Shown piece by piece: positions 6,850 through 14,025 of a stretch of 25,154 nt of DNA; within the stretch, counting starts at the first letter, position 1; every line of letters starts with the position of its first letter. Source of the DNA: a virus; IMG/VR virus record IMGVR_UViG_3300007554_000023, positions 1-25,154 of that record; one strand, 5' to 3'. The notes under the pieces were generated by a model that did no database searches, was not told the origin of the DNA, and worked only from the letters and a program-made list of their open reading frames with translations. The position numbers were made by a program, and so were the translations under genes.

Positions 6850-7759
6850 TTATATTAGTACTATCCCTCCTAAAAACAAAAATCAAGAAAAATTAGATTT
6901 ATTAACCAACTTTGCTAACGGAGTATCACGCACCGGCGACGAAGGATTAATACATCGAGGTTTCGAGCCTTTGCCTTGTGACGTAGCAGTCATTCAAGGG
7001 TGGCAGCACGAGCGAGGTAAGACAGCATCGCATCTAGCACTTCGTCAACAACTTATTGATCGCACTCGTAATAAGTATGTGATTACTGCTGACAGTAATT
7101 TATTCTTGTACGCTAACGCAACTAACAAGCCGCATCATTATCTTCGCTACAGTATAAACGGCATCTTTCCTACCACTGGTAACTACTGCGACGACCGCAT
7201 TGATACAAAACGATGGGACCAAATTAGTCAACATTGTAACATACGTCTTAGTGATACTAACAATAAAGGCAAATATATTGTGCTATGCTGTCAGCGTGAT
7301 GGCGGCTGGAGTATGGGCAATAGCTCAGTGGTGGAATGGGTAACTAACTGTATTACCGAACTAAGAAAATATACTGATATGAAAATAATTATTAGAGGGC
7401 ATCCTGGCGATAAAAATGCCCCACGTTATTTAAGAAATAATGTATTTTCTAAATATAAAGATGTAGTTGTAAGCAGATGGGGAATACCGCTCGAACAAGA
7501 TTTACAAAAGGCATGGGCTGTTGTAAATCATAATAGCAGTAGTGTAGTTGGGCCTATTATAATGGGTTACCACGCATTTATAACTGACCCACAAAAAAGT
7601 CAGTGCGCTGAAGTAGCAAACACTGACTTTTCTAAAATACTATCGCCTACACAGTTTGATAGAGAAAAATGGCTTCAACGTATTAGCATGTTCCATTGGA
7701 CATTCTCTGAACTACACGACGGTTCGTGTTGGCGTCATATGCGTAGTTACTGCCAGTAA
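6836..7759 (+). CDS. Capsule-synthesis-like GT-B protein (paralogue)
   Basis: A 307-aa protein homologous to the C-terminal domain of the preceding gene and to 8621-9469. Shared blocks are YIVLCCQRDGGWSMG (N-terminal end of the second Rossmann half), CITELRKYTDMKIIIRGHPG, KAWAVVNHNSSSVVGPIIMG and a terminal FSELHDGSCWRHMR. The K.IIIRGHPG and NSSS...G blocks are what one expects in the nucleotide-sugar half of KpsC/KpsS-like KDO transferases, but specificity is inference. The true start is ATG 6836, 14 bases inside the upstream gene, indicating coupling. It converges with the minus-strand glycosyltransferase, overlapping it by 13 bases through a palindrome. Confidence 0.8.
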   Translation: MKVISYISTIPPKNKNQEKLDLLTNFANGVSRTGDEGLIHRGFEPLPCDVAVIQGWQHERGKTASHLALRQQLIDRTRNKYVITADSNLFLYANATNKPHHYLRYSINGIFPTTGNYCDDRIDTKRWDQISQHCNIRLSDTNNKGKYIVLCCQRDGGWSMGNSSVVEWVTNCITELRKYTDMKIIIRGHPGDKNAPRYLRNNVFSKYKDVVVSRWGIPLEQDLQKAWAVVNHNSSSVVGPIIMGYHAFITDPQKSQCAEVANTDFSKILSPTQFDREKWLQRISMFHWTFSELHDGSCWRHMRSYCQ

Positions 7760-7761
7760 CT
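7745..7761. terminator. Palindrome at convergent gene ends (possible bidirectional terminator)
   Basis: AGTTACTG-C-CAGTAACT is an inverted repeat with 8-base arms around a central C. It contains the stop codons of both converging genes and is followed on the plus side by TTTCTTTTCT. It could act as a weak terminator in both directions. Confidence 0.45.
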
Positions 7762-8589
7762 TTCTTTTCTATTTACAATTAAATCTTTAGGTAAACTTTT
7801 ACCGGTTTCTTTTCTATCGCCCTTCATATGATCTATCCATGTACCTAACACTGTGTTAATTAAAGGATGACCGCCGCCTCCGGTCTTTGCTTCTTTTAAA
7901 TACATTTCAGCACTGTAATCTAAAACATTTGGATCATGCTTTTTCATTTTATTTAATATATCGCCAAACACAAAAGAGTCATGCCATTCTTCTAGTTTGA
8001 AAATTCCATTGTCTGCGTCTTCGTAGACTCTTTCAAATTCTTTAAGAAACTTAATACAGGATTTATCTTTTAAGTTCATGCCGTAAAACCCACACTCGGG
8101 CCAAGTCTGAGAACCTTTCCCTCTGCCTACATACGTGAGCCATCGATTGTCTGGCAACAGCTTGGCAAAGTCGTCATAGCTCCATTCGGTATGAACCAGT
8201 GTGTCGGCGTCCATCCACACGCACCAATCTGTAGACTTTTCACATGCGTCGAGTACAGCGTATACTTTGTTAGCAAATCTTACAGCATCCCACTTAAACT
8301 TTTTATGCCAATCTCGTGGGCGCCTTGCCTTGATATCTTCCGGTGGAACCCCGTTAGCTTTTGGAACATTGTGCCACTTGTCTTTAAATGCTACAAGTTT
8401 AGGTAATTCTGTTTTAGCATTGTAAACTATGACTTGTTCAGGATCAGTAATAATAGGAGTACAATCCTCAGCGTAAACAAGAAGCTTAATCCGTTTATCA
8501 ACTTTTTGCTCAAAGCTAGTGATAAAGTTTTGTCCGTAAAGATCTAACCCAGGCTTGTGAAAAGTGGTAAGTACTTGTATATTTTTCAT
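7747..8589 (-). CDS. GT-A type glycosyltransferase
   Basis: A 280-aa nucleotide-sugar transferase-like protein. The N-terminal IQVLTTFHKPGLDLYG and the metal-binding D-A-D at 127-129 in DWCVWMDADTLVH are characteristic of GT-A enzymes. Later PECGFYGMNL and EEWHDSFVFGDIL (about residues 173-222) resemble the acceptor-side and catalytic regions of such proteins in marine phages. The start is ATG at 8589 (MKNIQVL), although the frame is open to 8631; that extension would cross the divergent start of the neighbour. It is the only minus-strand gene in the cassette, divergent from 8621-9469 by 31 bases and convergent with 6836-7759. Sugar and acceptor unknown. Confidence 0.82.
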   Translation of the reverse strand: MKNIQVLTTFHKPGLDLYGQNFITSFEQKVDKRIKLLVYAEDCTPIITDPEQVIVYNAKTELPKLVAFKDKWHNVPKANGVPPEDIKARRPRDWHKKFKWDAVRFANKVYAVLDACEKSTDWCVWMDADTLVHTEWSYDDFAKLLPDNRWLTYVGRGKGSQTWPECGFYGMNLKDKSCIKFLKEFERVYEDADNGIFKLEEWHDSFVFGDILNKMKKHDPNVLDYSAEMYLKEAKTGGGGHPLINTVLGTWIDHMKGDRKETGKSLPKDLIVNRKESYWQ

Positions 8590-8620
8590 AACGCATCTTT
8601 CTGTTGTAGGGTATTTAATA

Positions 8621-9469
8621 ATGAAATTCAATTTATGGACAAATCATGGCGCAATGAACAGCACACCGGTGTTTAAAGCGTTTGAAATAGGTGCAAGGAA
8701 ATTAGGACACGATGTAGTACACAACAGCACCGACGGGGTTGATGTTATTTGGAGTGTACTATGGCACGGACGAATGTCTAAGAATCAAGAGATTTGGGAC
8801 AAGGCTCGATTACAAAATAAACCAGTGATTGTAATAGAAGTAGGAAATATAAAGCGTGGCGTGTACTGGAAAATAGGAGTTAACGGAGTAAACAGAGATG
8901 CTTACTTTGCGCCTACGGGATTCGACGGAGCACGCAGGTTCATGCTTGACTTAAGAGTAAAGCCGTGGCGTGATAATCAAGACGGTGATATACTGTTAGT
9001 AACACAACATGACAAAAGCGAACAGTGGTGTAACATGCCTTCGTTGTCTACGTGGGTGTACAATACTATCGAAGAGATTAGAGGATACACTGATAGACAG
9101 ATCACAGTACGTTCTCATCCACGCTGTCGTATGCCGGGCATTCAATACGAGTTTAAGAACGTACGGGTACAAGAACCCACGAAACTAAAAGGCACGTATG
9201 ACGACTTTGACTTCAACTGTAAGCAAGCGTGGGCAGTAATTAATTGGTCAAGTAACCCCGCCATCGAAGCAGCACTAGCAGGCATACCTGTATTCGTAGG
9301 CCCGAGCAGTTTAGCATATGACGTAGGTAACCACGATTACAGTACAATTGAGAATCCGTTAAAGCCTGATAGAACACAATGGCTAAATGACTATGCGCAT
9401 GTCGAACACAACATTACAGAAATTCAAGAAGGTATACCAATAATTTACTTGACAGACCACCTAAAATAA
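8621..9469 (+). CDS. Capsule-synthesis-like GT-B protein (third paralogue)
   Basis: A 282-aa third copy of the KpsC/KpsS-like domain. It shows ILLVTQHDKSEQW, then NTIEEIRGYTDRQITVRSHPR, then KQAWAVINWSSNPAIEAALAGIPVFVGP, and a terminal HNITEIQEGIP, each alignable with the two copies upstream. Its N-terminal half (FNLWTNHGAMNSTPVFKAFEIGARKLGHDVV) looks like a Rossmann half that the fusion copy may have lost or diverged. The start is ATG 8621 with GTAGGG eight bases upstream; earlier in-frame TTG/ATG codons lie within the opposite gene and were not used. It is the last gene of the glycan cassette; the next promoter lies at its 3' end. Confidence 0.82.
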   Translation: MKFNLWTNHGAMNSTPVFKAFEIGARKLGHDVVHNSTDGVDVIWSVLWHGRMSKNQEIWDKARLQNKPVIVIEVGNIKRGVYWKIGVNGVNRDAYFAPTGFDGARRFMLDLRVKPWRDNQDGDILLVTQHDKSEQWCNMPSLSTWVYNTIEEIRGYTDRQITVRSHPRCRMPGIQYEFKNVRVQEPTKLKGTYDDFDFNCKQAWAVINWSSNPAIEAALAGIPVFVGPSSLAYDVGNHDYSTIENPLKPDRTQWLNDYAHVEHNITEIQEGIPIIYLTDHLK

Positions 9470-9477
9470 TATATTAT
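9449..9477 (+). promoter_or_regulatory. Sigma70-type promoter abutting the next start codon
   Basis: A perfect -35 TTGACA (9449-9454), 17-base spacer and TATTAT (9472-9477). Initiation seven bases after the -10 would fall at 9484, the A of the next ATG, predicting a leaderless mRNA. No Shine-Dalgarno is present. Confidence 0.75.
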
Positions 9478-9483
9478 GATATC

Positions 9484-10581
9484 ATGTACATCGAAGATAT
9501 CATTCAAGACGCCGCCGAGCATAACCAAGTCTCTCCTAACGATCGAGAGCTGTTTGCTAGTTTCTCACAACAAATTCATGATAAACAGTTAGCACTAACT
9601 GATCGCCAATATCATTTAGCTTGCCTTAAACTAGACCTATACAGTGCTTTGTTTGAATTTCGCTCAGCGAAAGAGTTTCCGCTAAAGTACCCGCTTAGGA
9701 AAATTGATCGGGAACGAAGTGTTAAAATTTCTGACAACGACAATTTAGAAATAAAATATGTATTCAATAAAAAACTTATTAACTTTATTGAGTCTTGTAA
9801 GAAATGGCATAGACACGATGACAAAAAACAGTCACTACATTATTACGAGTTTACTGACCAAAGTTGCTTTCATATAGTAAACATACTACAGCATCATCAA
9901 TTTCAAATTGATCCTAATCTACTAGAACGATTCGACCAGCTAAGAGACATGTACAACAATTCAGAATCAGTTGTGCCTGGAATTTATAATAATAAAATTA
10001 AAAATATTCCTGCGGCTGCTATTGAAAAGATGCATACACAGTTCGGTGAACCGTGTGATGACAATATGTTTATATACATGGATCGTCGTTATGATTTAGG
10101 GTTAGTGCATTTTGATCAAGATTACATTGAACACGAAAATGAGATAGTTGAAGCTATTGTAAATCGAAAGCTGGGTAATGTTACGGCTGTTGTAAACATA
10201 ACCGCAGAAGAAGTATCTGCAGAGCAGCTAGGCGAAGCATTAAATATTTTAGAGAGAGATAAAGTTAAGGTTTCTACGAGCGGTTATTTCTCTAGCACAG
10301 AGGAAATTGATGTTGCTATTGATTTTGCGCTCGAACTATCTAAGACATTTAACGGCGTAGTTAAAGGTCCAACACATGCTGATTCGATGACATCTACAGT
10401 TCCGTCTACTATTGAAGTAGTTGAACGACGTAGAGAAGGAAAATTTAATTCTGATGACACTACTCCTGTTATTTCTATCAATCCAACTACTACTAGTACG
10501 TTTAGAAAAATGCCTTTACTAAATTTAGCTATATGTTATAATACTAAAGATAAACCTTTCTTATACGCAGGAATTAATTAA
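9484..10581 (+). CDS. Conserved phage protein upstream of UvsW, unknown function
   Basis: A 365-aa protein not recognised with confidence. The first 80 residues are helical and polar. Residues about 88-150 (LEIKYVFNKKLINFIESCKKW..., then QSCFHIVNILQHHQFQIDPNL) resemble the small domain that precedes the motor in SMARCAL1/HARP-like and some phage helicases, which binds DNA; this is a weak pattern judgement. The C-terminal part has an alternating beta/alpha look (VTAVVNITAEEVSAEQLGEALNIL, later KTFNGVVKGPTHADS). There is no Walker A. It overlaps the uvsW start by one base, has its own strong promoter, and may be a UvsW partner. Its mRNA is probably leaderless. Confidence 0.7.
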   Translation: MYIEDIIQDAAEHNQVSPNDRELFASFSQQIHDKQLALTDRQYHLACLKLDLYSALFEFRSAKEFPLKYPLRKIDRERSVKISDNDNLEIKYVFNKKLINFIESCKKWHRHDDKKQSLHYYEFTDQSCFHIVNILQHHQFQIDPNLLERFDQLRDMYNNSESVVPGIYNNKIKNIPAAAIEKMHTQFGEPCDDNMFIYMDRRYDLGLVHFDQDYIEHENEIVEAIVNRKLGNVTAVVNITAEEVSAEQLGEALNILERDKVKVSTSGYFSSTEEIDVAIDFALELSKTFNGVVKGPTHADSMTSTVPSTIEVVERRREGKFNSDDTTPVISINPTTTSTFRKMPLLNLAICYNTKDKPFLYAGIN

Positions 10582-12047
10582 TGAGATCATGTAAACTTAT
10601 TATTCAAGACGAAGTTAATATTAAGATCGAAGGCCTTGATGTTGACATTCGTCGCAAGCTAGCAAACGCACTAAAGTTTGAAGATCCAACTGCTCGCTAT
10701 CGTCCACAATATAAGCTAGGACGCTGGGATGGCAAGGTGGCATTCTTTGGCATCGGAGGTACTGGCTACGTTAATCACTTAGACGTAGTTGTTAAGATAC
10801 TCGACGATAATAGAATTACAATTAGTGAGATCGACGACCAACGTGAGGCTATTGATCTAAGCTTTGATGTAATTACAGAAAGCTATTGGGCAGACCAAGA
10901 AGTGCGATGGCCGAAAGGACACCCGGCCGAAGGTGAACTAATTATGCTTCGTGACTATCAGGTCGAAGCTATTAATAACTTTGCTAATAATCCGCAAAGT
11001 CTACAGCAGATTGCTACAGGCGCAGGTAAAACAATTACAACAGCTACGCTATCGCATATGGGCGAGAAGTACGGCCGTAGTATTGTAATTGTACCTAACA
11101 AAAGTCTTGTAGTACAAACAGAAGAAGATTATATCAACTGCGGTCTTGACGTTGGTGTATACTTCGGCGACAGAAAAGACCTAGGCAAGACACATACTAT
11201 TTGTACTTGGCAGAGCTTGAATACGCTTGATAAAAAATACAAAGCAGGCGAATCGGCATTGTCGCTTGACGAGTTCTTAGAAGGTATTACTTGTGTGATT
11301 GTTGACGAAGTACATCAAGCCAAAGCAGATGTACTTAAAAATCTACTAACACGTAATCTTAGATCTGCTCCTATTCGTTGGGGACTAACTGGTACTGTGC
11401 CAAAAGCAGCACATGAGTTCGAAAGTATTCATGCAAGCATTGGTCCAGTAATTGGACAAATCTCAGCAAAGGAACTACAAGACAAAGGTGTACTGTCTGC
11501 GTGTCACGTTAACGTAGTACAGCTAGCAGACAATGTTACATACTCTGATTATCAGAGTGAATTGAAATACCTAACTACAAACAAAGCTCGTATTGAGTAC
11601 ATTGGCAAACTACTTACACAGGTTAAAGAATCAGGTAACACACTCATACTTGTTGATAGAATCTCCGCAGGTGAGATGTTACAAGAGCTTATTCCTGGTA
11701 GTGCGTTTGTTAAAGGCGACGTAAAACTTAAAGATAGAAAGGAAGCTTACGATGAAATTAATCAAGGAACTAACCACGTGGTTATCGCAACCTATGGGGT
11801 TGCAGCCGTGGGAATTAATATACCTCGCATTTTTAATCTTGTCCTTCTTGAGCCTGGCAAGTCGTTCGTACGTGTAATTCAAAGTATCGGACGAGGCGTT
11901 CGTAAGGCTAAGGACAAAGACTTTGTGCAAATTTGGGATATCACCAGCAACTGTAAATTTGCGAAACGGCATCTTACCCAGCGTAAGAAATTTTATAAAG
12001 AAGCCGAGTATCCATTTACTATAGAAAAATCTGATTGGAAAAACTAA
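10581..12047 (+). CDS. uvsW: UvsW RNA/DNA helicase
   Basis: A 488-aa superfamily-2 helicase matching T4 UvsW in length (T4 about 500 aa). UvsW unwinds R-loops, remodels stalled forks and Holliday junctions, and shuts off origin-dependent initiation late in infection. The N-terminal basic substrate-binding region (residues 1-100, with GRWDGKVAFFG) precedes LRDYQVEAINNF (Q-like motif), Walker A ATGAGKT (145-151), DEVH box (242-245), GLTGT (motif III), and ATYGVAAVGINIP plus QSIGRGVRKAK (motifs V and VI). AGGA lies eight bases before the ATG. It is coupled to its neighbours on both sides. Confidence 0.95.
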   Translation: MRSCKLIIQDEVNIKIEGLDVDIRRKLANALKFEDPTARYRPQYKLGRWDGKVAFFGIGGTGYVNHLDVVVKILDDNRITISEIDDQREAIDLSFDVITESYWADQEVRWPKGHPAEGELIMLRDYQVEAINNFANNPQSLQQIATGAGKTITTATLSHMGEKYGRSIVIVPNKSLVVQTEEDYINCGLDVGVYFGDRKDLGKTHTICTWQSLNTLDKKYKAGESALSLDEFLEGITCVIVDEVHQAKADVLKNLLTRNLRSAPIRWGLTGTVPKAAHEFESIHASIGPVIGQISAKELQDKGVLSACHVNVVQLADNVTYSDYQSELKYLTTNKARIEYIGKLLTQVKESGNTLILVDRISAGEMLQELIPGSAFVKGDVKLKDRKEAYDEINQGTNHVVIATYGVAAVGINIPRIFNLVLLEPGKSFVRVIQSIGRGVRKAKDKDFVQIWDITSNCKFAKRHLTQRKKFYKEAEYPFTIEKSDWKN

Positions 12048-12553
12048 TGCAAATTTTAACACTAGACAACACCTGCTTTAATTTAAATACTCTACCCGAC
12101 GAACTCGAAGACGACATTCGATTTAGTATTTTAGATAATTCAACTATTGCCGAGCCTGACTTTTTCTTTCTACCACTTATCTTTTTAGAGTCGTTTAATT
12201 CGCCAGCAATGGAATTAGACATCGGTGGCAACAAAATTGTTATGCCGTTAGACTGGCATGTTCTTGTTGGAGATCCAATGGCCGGCAACGACTTAGAAAT
12301 CTTGCCTTTGACTAGTATTAACGATCGAGGGTTCGAAGCATTTGTTTTTAATCCGTTATCGAGTTATACTCATAAATTTATGACAGTATCAATTACAAAC
12401 ATATATAATGATGTAAAGTGGTATTTTCCTAAGACTAAGAACGCACAGTTAATTACAACACCGATCGAAACAAAAGACGATCCGTTGTGTGCTTTCTTTA
12501 TCAAGGACATTAACCGCCAAAGTGAAACATTACAGTTACACAACCTATTGTAA
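12047..12553 (+). CDS. Conserved phage protein downstream of UvsW
   Basis: A 168-aa acidic protein, start ATG 12047 overlapping the uvsW stop (TAATG). Notable segments are ELEDDIRFSILDNS, the aromatic FFFLPLIFLESFNSPAME, PLDWHVLVGDP and LEILPLTSINDRGFEAFVFNPL, with a YNDVKWYFPK near the C-terminal third. It appears beta-rich. I recall proteins with this PLDWHVLVGD/LEILPLT pattern next to replication genes in marine T4-like phages, with no assigned function. No catalytic motif seen. It is the last gene before the second accessory block. Confidence 0.75.
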   Translation: MQILTLDNTCFNLNTLPDELEDDIRFSILDNSTIAEPDFFFLPLIFLESFNSPAMELDIGGNKIVMPLDWHVLVGDPMAGNDLEILPLTSINDRGFEAFVFNPLSSYTHKFMTVSITNIYNDVKWYFPKTKNAQLITTPIETKDDPLCAFFIKDINRQSETLQLHNLL

Positions 12554-12564
12554 AGGAATATGAT

Positions 12565-12921
12565 ATGGGAATTAAAGCAGGAAAGATTTGGGGAAACACT
12601 GAACTAGTGCATGCCAACGGCGTACTAGAGTTTCATCGTATTGAATTTAATGCCGGATACAAGTGTTCCGAACATGCACACCAATTTAAATGGAACGGCT
12701 TTTTTGTAGAGTCGGGAGAAATGATCGTACGGGTGTGGCAAGATGACGATCAAGAGGGCCTTGTTGACGAAACAATTCTTAAAGCTGGCGACTTTACACA
12801 AGTTAAGCCAGGAAAGATTCATCAGTTTGAAGGTTTAAAAGATGGCGTAGCTTTTGAACTATACTGGGCAGAATTTGCTCACGATGATATTGTACGCCGC
12901 ACTATTGGAACAAAAACATAA
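12565..12921 (+). CDS. Cupin-fold protein
   Basis: A 118-aa single-domain cupin. Cupin motif 1 is G-x5-H-x-H at GYKCSEHAH (about residues 30-38), with a Glu near FVESGE; motif 2 is GDFTQVKPGKIHQFEG (about 76-91), including the second histidine. These His/Glu residues would bind a metal ion. Small cupins of this type serve as sugar isomerases or epimerase-like enzymes, dioxygenases or sensors; with KdsA/KdsB in the same string a sugar-related role is likely but inferred. A good AAAGGA site precedes the ATG. Confidence 0.85.
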   Translation: MGIKAGKIWGNTELVHANGVLEFHRIEFNAGYKCSEHAHQFKWNGFFVESGEMIVRVWQDDDQEGLVDETILKAGDFTQVKPGKIHQFEGLKDGVAFELYWAEFAHDDIVRRTIGTKT

Positions 12922-12933
12922 AGGATTATAAAA

Positions 12934-13266
12934 ATGTTTAATTGGTTACTACGTTTGTTCGGCGCTGGCCGAGCAGAAGTAAAAGAAGTTGCTGCTAAAG
13001 TAAAAGCAGCAGCAGTAGACGAAGTTGCTGAACGACGTGAAGCAATGGAAGCCACAGCAGTAGCAACTAAAGCTAAAGCTAAGGCTAAAGTAGTAGCAGC
13101 AAAAGAAACTGTTACTACGAAAGTCAAAGCAGTAAAGTCAACTGCTGTTGATTTCGCTAGTATGAAAAAAGCAGATCTGTTAGCACACGCTAAAAAGCAG
13201 AAGGTTAAGGTTGCTGCTACTGCTACTAAAGCCGCTATTATTGCTGAACTTAACAAAGTAAAATAA
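12934..13266 (+). CDS. Lys/Ala-rich, histone H1-like protein with SAP/HeH-like C-terminus
   Basis: A 110-aa protein in three parts. The N-terminus (MFNWLLRLFG) is a short amphipathic or membrane-touching helix. Residues about 15-73 are almost only Ala, Lys, Val, Glu and Thr (KAKAKAKVVAAKETVTTKVKA), like linker-histone tails and AlgP/HU-tail proteins. Residues about 75-110 (FASMKKADLLAHAKKQKVKV, then TKAAIIAELNK) fit a SAP/HeH-type helix-extended-helix DNA- or RNA-binding motif. It probably binds nucleic acid, perhaps compacting it. AAAGGA precedes the ATG. The long open frame on the opposite strand is a shadow of the low-complexity sequence. Confidence 0.8.
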   Translation: MFNWLLRLFGAGRAEVKEVAAKVKAAAVDEVAERREAMEATAVATKAKAKAKVVAAKETVTTKVKAVKSTAVDFASMKKADLLAHAKKQKVKVAATATKAAIIAELNKVK

Positions 13267-13267
13267 T

Positions 13268-13546
13268 ATGACTAATACACCTGAAACCGGCTCAGTCGCA
13301 GGACAATCTTTAATTTACGAACGAGCCGACGGTGTAATATATGCACGCTATCGGGATCCTCCGTACAACAGTAAACCACGCTGGATTGTAGGCGGGGACC
13401 CCGATGGTGTTGCCCGAGCTAAAGGGCAACTCTTATCCTGGAATGACTGGGAGAAGATTAATAAGTTAGCCAAAACACACCCGGCGCTTAAACAACAAAT
13501 GTCTAAACTTTTAGATATATATTTTCTTATTAAGGACGAAAAATGA
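13268..13546 (+). CDS. Small phage protein, unknown function
   Basis: A 92-aa protein: an N-terminal beta-rich part with SLIYERADGVIYARYRDPP and RWIVGGD, and a helical C-terminal part (WNDWEKINKLAKTHPALKQQMSKLLDIY). The IYERADGVIYARY pattern occurs in small proteins of marine T4-like phages as I recall; no function known. There is one base between the previous stop and its ATG, no Shine-Dalgarno, and its stop overlaps the tspO start (ATGA), so it is part of one coupled operon. Confidence 0.75.
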   Translation: MTNTPETGSVAGQSLIYERADGVIYARYRDPPYNSKPRWIVGGDPDGVARAKGQLLSWNDWEKINKLAKTHPALKQQMSKLLDIYFLIKDEK

Positions 13547-14025
13547 GTTTACTTAACAAAGCATCTACATGGATTGTATTTTATCTATGCGTAACAGTAG
13601 CAAGCAGCGCTGGATTTGTATTTCCTCTTGGTGACGCAAATGAATGGTATGCTACATTAAATGAGCCTAGCTTTGCTCCGCCGAATTGGCTATTTGCTCC
13701 GGTATGGACTACTCTATACTTGCTGATAGCAACCAGTGCTTGGCGTGTAACAACTAGTGCTCAAACAAATAAATTACTACCGCTTGCTATTGCGTTATGG
13801 AGTTTACAACTAGCGTTAAACGTTATTTGGACCCCTGTCTTTAGCGGAGCAGAAAACCTACAAGTTGCCTTTTACTATATCGCAGCGTTATGGGTAAGCA
13901 TTGTAGCGTACATTGGCATATCTTGGAAAGTTGACAAGTGGGCAAGTGCTATGATGATTCCTTACCTTTGTTGGGTCAGCTTTGCTAGCGTACTAAACTA
14001 TAGTTACTGGATGCTAAACGTATGA
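13543..14025 (+). CDS. tspO: TspO/MBR family tryptophan-rich sensory protein
   Basis: A 160-aa integral membrane protein with five hydrophobic segments, the full length of bacterial TspO (about 155-160 aa). Family signatures are seen: WYATLNEPSFAPPNWLFAPVWTTLY (about residues 28-52), LQLALNVIWTPVF in TM3 and IPYLCWVSFASVLNYSYW in TM5. TspO proteins bind porphyrins and other hydrophobic ligands and act in stress or tetrapyrrole regulation. In a phage it is an auxiliary gene; effect on the host envelope or heme/porphyrin balance is inference. AAGGAC precedes the ATG, and both ends overlap neighbours by 4 bases. Confidence 0.95.
   Translation: MSLLNKASTWIVFYLCVTVASSAGFVFPLGDANEWYATLNEPSFAPPNWLFAPVWTTLYLLIATSAWRVTTSAQTNKLLPLAIALWSLQLALNVIWTPVFSGAENLQVAFYYIAALWVSIVAYIGISWKVDKWASAMMIPYLCWVSFASVLNYSYWMLNV

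Noticed and set aside
8191-8425. Two plus-strand frames within the minus-strand glycosyltransferase
   Set aside because: Both are antisense shadows over the D-x-D region; no RBS and no recognisable protein.
8564-8620. Upstream ATG extension of the third GT-B gene
   Set aside because: It would run into the divergent glycosyltransferase start; ATG 8621 has a good RBS (GTAGGG).
11679-12062. 127-aa minus-strand frame within uvsW
   Set aside because: Lies over the conserved helicase motifs V and VI and has no RBS or family features.
12879-13256. Minus-strand open frame opposite the Lys/Ala-rich gene
   Set aside because: It is Ala/Thr/Ser-rich because it mirrors the low-complexity Lys/Ala codons; the plus gene has an RBS and fits the operon.
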